Shown: in pieces, positions 59,089 through 64,000 of the stretch
How the letters are laid out: the number at the start of each line of letters is the position of its first letter
Numbering within the stretch: position 1 is the first letter of the stretch
DNA from: Psychromonas ossibalaenae ATCC BAA-1528
GTDB lineage: Bacteria; Pseudomonadota; Gammaproteobacteria; Enterobacterales; Psychromonadaceae
DNA length: 64,000 nt
NCBI RefSeq assembly: GCF_000381745.1
Contig: NZ_KB906988.1
Coordinates: forward strand, 1-64,000
Direction: 5' to 3'
Notes under the pieces: generated by a model
Database searches by the model: none
What the model was told of the DNA's origin: nothing
What the model saw: the letters and a program-made list of their open reading frames with translations, nothing else
Made by a program: the position numbers and the translations under genes

Positions 59089-59463
59089 TTACAGCGCCTG
59101 TCCGTTTAATATCGGCGCAGTGCATCCCGTTTCGCTAATCCAAGATTCAAACAGCACTTTCGTATCAACTTTAAATGCCTGCGCAGGCGGCTGTGAATTA
59201 TTTACCTTTCTCATCGCTATGCTTACACCTTCACGAACAGGCTTAACCATAACGTCCTCTGACAAGCGTGATATTATATCTTCTGATTGCTCAGGATTAA
59301 AGCCATCTTTGACTATGATTTGACAATTTCTCTGCATTAATTGATAACTTTGCCATACCAGTTTAGTTTTGTATTTATTCATAGCGCACGCAGAGCTTAA
59401 AAGCTCCTCTTCAGCACCAGACTCTGCTGATAAAACAGCAGCTTTAGCAAAATCTAAACTCAT
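59089..59463 (-). CDS. uncharacterised 124-aa protein between murC and ftsQ
   Basis: I do not recognise this protein. It has no signal peptide or membrane segment. The N-terminal half is mostly helical (FAKAAVLSAESGAEEELLSSA, then NKYKTKLVWQSYQLMQ). The middle contains a short alternating stretch (CQIIVKDGF ... VMVKPVREGVSIAMRKV), and the end is ESWISETGCTAPILNGQAL. It has four cysteines. The stop is four bases before ftsQ and codon use looks like its neighbours, so it appears to be a genuine operon member. In E. coli murB is elsewhere and ddl is at this place; the protein resembles neither. The ribosome site is weak. Confidence 0.7.
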   Translation of the reverse strand: MSLDFAKAAVLSAESGAEEELLSSACAMNKYKTKLVWQSYQLMQRNCQIIVKDGFNPEQSEDIISRLSEDVMVKPVREGVSIAMRKVNNSQPPAQAFKVDTKVLFESWISETGCTAPILNGQAL

Positions 59464-59535
59464 CAATGTTTACTCATAATTTTTCGTCATGCAGATCTGC
59501 TGACAGCCAAAACAGCAGCCAAGCACCTGAATTCA

Positions 59536-60996
59536 TTAGTTGCTGTTAACTTGTTTCATTTTTTCAATATCCAGCTTCAACTCAGCTAATGTTTTAACCA
59601 CAGCCCCAATGTTACCAGCTCCCTGGGTCAGTACCAGATCACCATCGCCGATGATTTGTGCAAGCATGCCGGGTAAAGCTTCCGGACTGGCAACAAAAAT
59701 CGGCTCTTTATCACTGCGCTGACGAATAGTACGGCATAATGAGCGGCTGTCTGCACCAGCAATCGGCGCCTCTCCGGCAGCGTAAACATCCAGCAGCAGG
59801 AGCTGATCCACCTGCTCCAATACATGCGCAAAATCATCATAAAGATCCCGGGTACGGGTATAACGGTGCGGCTGATAAGCCATAACCAGACGTTTCTCCG
59901 GCCAGCCCTCTCTGGCTGCATTAATTGTTGCCTGTACTTCTGTCGGATGATGGCCGTAATCATCAACCAGAATTGCCTTACCCCGGCCTGTTTCAAACTC
60001 ACCATATTGCTCAAAACGACGGCCGATTCCCTCAAATTCATTTAATGCATTTAAAATGGAGTTATCATCAATATCATCTTCCATCGCCACAGCAATCGCA
60101 GCGGCCGCATTTAATGCGTTATGTTTACCGGGTAAATTAAGCTGAATTTTAAGATCGGGTTTATTAACCCTATGTACCAGAAACTCACTGCGGCTAACGC
60201 TTTGTGAAAAATCTGAAATACGTACATCAGCCTGCTCATGAAAACCATAAGTGACAACCTGTCGTGCAAAACGCGGAATTAGTTCTTCAACTACAGAGTC
60301 GTCTAAACAGACAACTGCGGTACCGTAAAAAGGCAGATTCTGAATAAAGGTGACAAAAGTGTCTTTTAATACTTCGAAATCCCCCTGGTAGGTATCCATA
60401 TGATCCGCTTCAATATTGGTAACCACCGACACCATCGGCTGCAGATGTAAAAAGGAAGCATCGCTTTCATCGGCCTCTGCAATTAAATAACGGCTTTGCC
60501 CTAATTTGGCATTGGTGCCGGCACTGTTTAATAACCCGCCGATAACAAATGTCGGATCTAGGTCTGCCTGCCCGTAAATGCTTGCAATTAAACTGGTTGT
60601 GGTGGTTTTACCATGAGTTCCGGCAACCGCCACGCCATGACGGTAACGCATTAACTCAGCCAGCATCTCAGCACGGCGTACCACTGGAATTCTAGCCTGC
60701 TGAGCGGCTAATAATTCCGGGTTATCCTTATTAATTGCAGTAGAAACAACCACAACTGAAGCACCGTATATATTTTCCTGCTGATGACCGATGAATATTT
60801 CTGCGCCGATTGAACGTAGACGTTTCACTACAGGGTTAACCGCAATATCTGAACCGGTAATTTTGTAACCTTCGTATGCTAGTACTTCCGCAATACCGCC
60901 CATACCTGCCCCACCGATGCCGACAAAATGAATTTGTTTAACACGGCGCATTTCTGGAATCATGGTGCGTATTTGAGCTAGATTAATTTTTGTCAT
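59536..60996 (-). CDS. murC: UDP-N-acetylmuramate--L-alanine ligase
   Basis: It adds the first amino acid of the peptidoglycan stem. The ATP loop is [10 protein letters not shown], the N-terminal UDP-binding motif [18 protein letters not shown], and the C-terminal [10 protein letters not shown] is typical of MurC. The protein has 486 residues. It lies after murG. Confidence 0.98.
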   Translation of the reverse strand: MTKINLAQIRTMIPEMRRVKQIHFVGIGGAGMGGIAEVLAYEGYKITGSDIAVNPVVKRLRSIGAEIFIGHQQENIYGASVVVVSTAINKDNPELLAAQQARIPVVRRAEMLAELMRYRHGVAVAGTHGKTTTTSLIASIYGQADLDPTFVIGGLLNSAGTNAKLGQSRYLIAEADESDASFLHLQPMVSVVTNIEADHMDTYQGDFEVLKDTFVTFIQNLPFYGTAVVCLDDSVVEELIPRFARQVVTYGFHEQADVRISDFSQSVSRSEFLVHRVNKPDLKIQLNLPGKHNALNAAAAIAVAMEDDIDDNSILNALNEFEGIGRRFEQYGEFETGRGKAILVDDYGHHPTEVQATINAAREGWPEKRLVMAYQPHRYTRTRDLYDDFAHVLEQVDQLLLLDVYAAGEAPIAGADSRSLCRTIRQRSDKEPIFVASPEALPGMLAQIIGDGDLVLTQGAGNIGAVVKTLAELKLDIEKMKQVNSN

Positions 60997-61049
60997 ATAA
61001 AGCCATTAATTTAAAAGTTTATTACATTGTAATGTCTGCTGCATATCGA

Positions 61050-62120
61050 TTAAACAAATTGACTACAAACAGCCGCCACGCGCTCTGTTGCATCAATTAT
61101 TGCTGTTTTTTTACTCTTTTTGGACATTTCAGCAAGTAAGTCTCTATTTTGGCTGAATGTCCGCAAATAATCACTTAATTTATCCGCATTGAGTTCTTTT
61201 TGCGGTATCAGCACAGCAGCTTCTTTATTTACCAGATCCTGAGCATTTTTAGTCTGATGATCATCGACAGCATGCGGCAGCGGTACAAAAACAGCCGGTA
61301 AACCAACTACAGCAACCTCTGCAACGGTTAATGCACCAGCCCGGCATATAACCACATCAGCCCAGTCGTAGGCACTGTCCATATCGGTTATAAATTCCCG
61401 TATATCAGCTTCAACTTCAACGTTCTGATAGGCATCTTTAAGCCTCTGATAATGCCCTTTACCGCTTTGATGAATAACCTTCAGCTCCCCTTTAGTAAAA
61501 GTGCTAAGTACTTTAGGCAGCAGATCATTTAATACCTTTGCACCTAAACTTCCGCCGACCACTAACACTTTAAGTGCTGAGTTTTCAGGCGATATTTTTT
61601 TTTCAGGTAAGTTCAGAAGCGCCTGGCGGACTGGATTACCAACCAAAACAGCCTTTTCACTTTGAAATGCACCTGAAAAGCCCATTAATATCTTTTTAGA
61701 GAAACGGGCTAAGATGCGGTTAGTTAAACCGGCGGCTGCATTCTGTTCATGTAAAATAACCGGTAACCCCATTGTCCATGCGGCAATACCACCTGGACCA
61801 CTTGCAAAACCACCCATGCCGAGCACCAGATCTACTTTACGTTTTTTCAATACACTGCGCGCCTGCATAATGGATTTGACAATACGCAACGGTGCCGCTA
61901 ATAAACGCGGCAGACCATTACCTCGTACACCGGCAATATCGATAAAATCTATTTCGTAACCGTGATCCGGCACTAACTGCGCTTCCATACGATCTTCCGT
62001 ACCCAGCCAGCTGACCTGCCACCCCTGTTTTTTTAACTGCTCTGCAACGGCGAGTCCCGGAAAAACATGTCCGCCCGTACCACCAGCCATCACTAATAAT
62101 GTTTTACTTTGTCTCATCAA
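61050..62120 (-). CDS. murG: undecaprenyldiphospho-muramoylpentapeptide N-acetylglucosaminyltransferase
   Basis: It makes lipid II from lipid I at the inner membrane. VMAGGTGGHVFPGLAVAE is the first G-loop, and HEQNAAAGLTNRIL, VVGGSLGAK and CRAGALTVAEVAVVGLPAVFVPLPHA are family motifs. The 356 residues fit. The start overlaps the end of ftsW by 17 bp. Confidence 0.98.
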   Translation of the reverse strand: MMRQSKTLLVMAGGTGGHVFPGLAVAEQLKKQGWQVSWLGTEDRMEAQLVPDHGYEIDFIDIAGVRGNGLPRLLAAPLRIVKSIMQARSVLKKRKVDLVLGMGGFASGPGGIAAWTMGLPVILHEQNAAAGLTNRILARFSKKILMGFSGAFQSEKAVLVGNPVRQALLNLPEKKISPENSALKVLVVGGSLGAKVLNDLLPKVLSTFTKGELKVIHQSGKGHYQRLKDAYQNVEVEADIREFITDMDSAYDWADVVICRAGALTVAEVAVVGLPAVFVPLPHAVDDHQTKNAQDLVNKEAAVLIPQKELNADKLSDYLRTFSQNRDLLAEMSKKSKKTAIIDATERVAAVCSQFV

Positions 62121-63411
62121 TCTCTTCTTGTTTCGGATACAGGTTTATTATTTCAGCTGCTTTCGTTTTTTCTTGTTTTTGATCCGGCTTTTGCGCATTA
62201 ATTTCTTTTGTTTTTTCAGCCGGCTTTTTACTTTTAGCTGCTTTTATTTTAGTAATTCGCACCTGGCTTGATGCCTGACGCCGCTCAAAATCAACACGTA
62301 ATAATATTGCTACTGCAATCGCAATGGTAATCAAGCTCGAACCACCATAACTGACTAACGGCAGGGTTAACCCTTTAGTCGGCACGATACCTGAAGCGGC
62401 TCCCACGTTTACCCCGGTTTGAAAAGCAAACCAGATAGCAATACCGATAGCGGCATAACCGGAAAAAACCATATTCTGCTGCAGTGCTTTTTTGCCGATA
62501 TTGAACGCTTTATAAACTAAAATAAATTCCAAAATGATAACCACAGAGACGCCGACAAAACCAAGCTCTTCTGCAAGGATTGCCATAATAAAATCGGTGT
62601 GAGCTTCAGGTAAATAATCCAATTTTTGTACGGAGTTACCTAAACCTTCTCCGAACCAGCCTCCGCGTCCAAATGCCATTAAAGACTGAGTCAGCTGATA
62701 ACTCCGCCCGAAGGGATCTGCCCAGGGATCTAAAAATCCAAATACGCGCGCCATGCGGTACGGAGAGGTTACAATCAGCACCACAGTAACCGCCAGCAGC
62801 GAGACGCCAATACCGATAAAGGAGATAAGTCTGGCATCGGCAATAAACAACATGCCCATCATAATGACTACTATTACCACTGTAGAGCCGAGATCCGGCT
62901 GCAGTAATAACAACAGCGCAAATACCGATAAAATAATAATCGGTTTAATAAAACCTTTTATGGTGTCGATAACTTCCTGCTGACGCCTTGATAAATATCC
63001 CGCCAGAAAAAGAACAACAGCCAGTTTAGAAAACTCCGAAGGCTGAATATTAAAGGGCCCTAAGCGCAGCCAGCGGTAGGAACCGTTTACCTCGGTACCA
63101 ATCACCAGCACCGCCAGCAGGCCTATAAAAGCCAGTGTTAATAATAGCCCCTGACTTTTATACCAGTGTTCCATCTGCACACAGACCACACCAGCTAACA
63201 CGCCTAAACATATAAAAATATAGATAAGATGACGCTTCAGAAAACGAAAGGGATCATCAGATAATGCAATGCCTTCTGGAATAGAGGCAGAAGCCACAAT
63301 TACCATACCTACAGCCATCAAAGTAAATGTCACCAGCAGCAGCTGCCGGTCATAGGCCTGCTGATCAGTCCGGCTGTCAAACAAACTGCGCACTTTACTG
63401 ACTATTCTCAT
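62104..63411 (-). CDS. ftsW: lipid II polymerase FtsW
   Basis: A SEDS glycosyltransferase for septal peptidoglycan, with ten membrane helices. Family motifs include GSYRWLRLGPFNIQPSEFSKL, LLQPDLGSTVVI, AHTDFIMAILAEELGF and PLVSYGGSS. The C-terminal 60 residues are an unusual Lys/Glu/Gln-rich tail (KAAKSKKPAEKTKE and on) that is longer than in E. coli. Start and murD stop overlap as TAATG. Confidence 0.97.
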   Translation of the reverse strand: MRIVSKVRSLFDSRTDQQAYDRQLLLVTFTLMAVGMVIVASASIPEGIALSDDPFRFLKRHLIYIFICLGVLAGVVCVQMEHWYKSQGLLLTLAFIGLLAVLVIGTEVNGSYRWLRLGPFNIQPSEFSKLAVVLFLAGYLSRRQQEVIDTIKGFIKPIIILSVFALLLLLQPDLGSTVVIVVIMMGMLFIADARLISFIGIGVSLLAVTVVLIVTSPYRMARVFGFLDPWADPFGRSYQLTQSLMAFGRGGWFGEGLGNSVQKLDYLPEAHTDFIMAILAEELGFVGVSVVIILEFILVYKAFNIGKKALQQNMVFSGYAAIGIAIWFAFQTGVNVGAASGIVPTKGLTLPLVSYGGSSLITIAIAVAILLRVDFERRQASSQVRITKIKAAKSKKPAEKTKEINAQKPDQKQEKTKAAEIINLYPKQEEIDETK

Positions 63412-64000
63412 TAAACGCCGCCTGCCTGCAGCGCAGTCACTAAGTTTCTAAAATGATCGCCGCGCGCCATAAAATTCGGATACATATCTAAACTTGCACA
63501 GGCCGGGCTTAATATAGCTAAGTCCCCCGTTTTACCTTCAGCCGCGATCATAGCGACCGCCTGCTGCAGATCATTCACCACAACAGCTCTTGAATTAAAC
63601 GCAGCTATTTTCTGCCCGTCAGCACCAAAGCAGAGAATTAAACCTTGTATCTCTTCCAGTACAGTTGACAGTTCACTAAAATCAGCGCCTTTTCCATCAC
63701 CACCAAGAATAACATGAACATCACCGCTAATCGTTTCCGATAACCCCTGCAGTGCAGCCAGTGCAGCACCGATATTGGTCGCTTTAGAGTCATTAATCCA
63801 GCGGATCCCGCTTCGCTGAGCAATAAACTCACAGCGGTGCTTTAACCCTGTGTAGCTCTGCAGAGTCTGCAGCATGGCCTGCTCATCTAAATTAACCGCA
63901 TCACCTAAGGCAAGTGCTGCTAATGCATTCATCCAGTTATGTTTACCGCTGAGTTTTAAAGATGCAGTACTTAATAAAGCCTGACCATTTCGAGCCAGAC
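63411..64000 (-). CDS. murD: UDP-N-acetylmuramoylalanine--D-glutamate ligase, 3' part
   Basis: Only the C-terminal about 196 residues lie in the window; the 5' end runs off the right edge. SGKHNWMNALAALAL, then LKHRCEFIAQRSGIRWINDSKATN, then HVILGGDGKGADFSEL and LSPACASLDMYPNFMARGDHF are MurD signatures. It is first in this part of the dcw order murD-ftsW-murG-murC. Confidence 0.97.
   Translation of the reverse strand, partial: LARNGQALLSTASLKLSGKHNWMNALAALALGDAVNLDEQAMLQTLQSYTGLKHRCEFIAQRSGIRWINDSKATNIGAALAALQGLSETISGDVHVILGGDGKGADFSELSTVLEEIQGLILCFGADGQKIAAFNSRAVVVNDLQQAVAMIAAEGKTGDLAILSPACASLDMYPNFMARGDHFRNLVTALQAGGV

Overview
This 64 kb window reads as core chromosome of a moderately AT-rich, probably cold-adapted marine gammaproteobacterium. 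The gene blocks (leuS-lptE-holA-nadD; rnpB-rsmI-lpoA-yraN-diaA-dolP; rlmN-pilW-rodZ-ispG-hisS-yfgM-bamB-der; coaE-zapD-yacG; lpxC-dciA-M23-secA-mutT; the dcw cell-wall/division cluster) and the protein sequences look most like Psychromonas or a close relative. That genus assignment is from recognition only; no search was run.

Layout. 1-1,040: a minus-strand tRNA-Ser(UGA) followed by two terminators, the second preceded by a decayed copy of the tRNA 3' end, then a PilZ-like gene. 1,263-7,905: leuS, lptE, holA, nadD and ggt. 8,212-11,090: a response regulator/HD-GYP protein and a histidine kinase, an apparent two-component c-di-GMP pair. 11,100-18,675: accessory genes: nnrU, an unknown zinc-binding-type protein, a LysR/monooxygenase/oxidoreductase divergon, a NifX-like gene with a tiny repeat protein, a thioesterase, a metallo-beta-lactamase-fold protein, and an MFS transporter broken by two frameshifts. 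18,699-24,674: a one-direction sulfur cluster: PAS/sigma-54 activator, YeeE/YedE transporter, CoA-disulfide reductase-rhodanese fusion, AGCS-type carrier. 25,397-27,001: a cold-shock protein, an untracked 33-aa basic ORF and a PhyH-type dioxygenase flanked by short direct repeats. 27,620-28,360: rnpB with trailing partial copies of its own 3' end, each with its own terminator. 28,371-42,559: envelope, translation and isoprenoid housekeeping genes. 42,759-45,501: feoABC with a good Fur box. 45,670-49,972: yciH, hopJ-like, yacG, zapD, coaE, nadC and an exported ATP-dependent DNA ligase. 49,983-64,000: mutT, secA, an M23 peptidase, dciA, lpxC, ftsZ, ftsA, ftsQ, a 124-aa unknown, murC, murG, ftsW and the 3' part of murD.

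The most interesting signals are not in the housekeeping proteins. (1) Two stable-RNA genes, tRNA-Ser and rnpB, both carry repeats made of their own 3' end plus a terminator. (2) The sulfur cluster pairs a Cys-rich PAS sigma-54 activator with reactive-sulfur genes, and its upstream region has a GG-N10-GC promoter candidate inside a hairpin that ends in a T-run. (3) Terminator-like hairpins sit immediately before the start codons of der, mutT and the DNA ligase gene; in the ligase case the hairpin includes the ribosome binding site. (4) A short unknown gene takes the place between murC and ftsQ where murB/ddl often lie. No CRISPR array, prophage or intact insertion sequence was seen.
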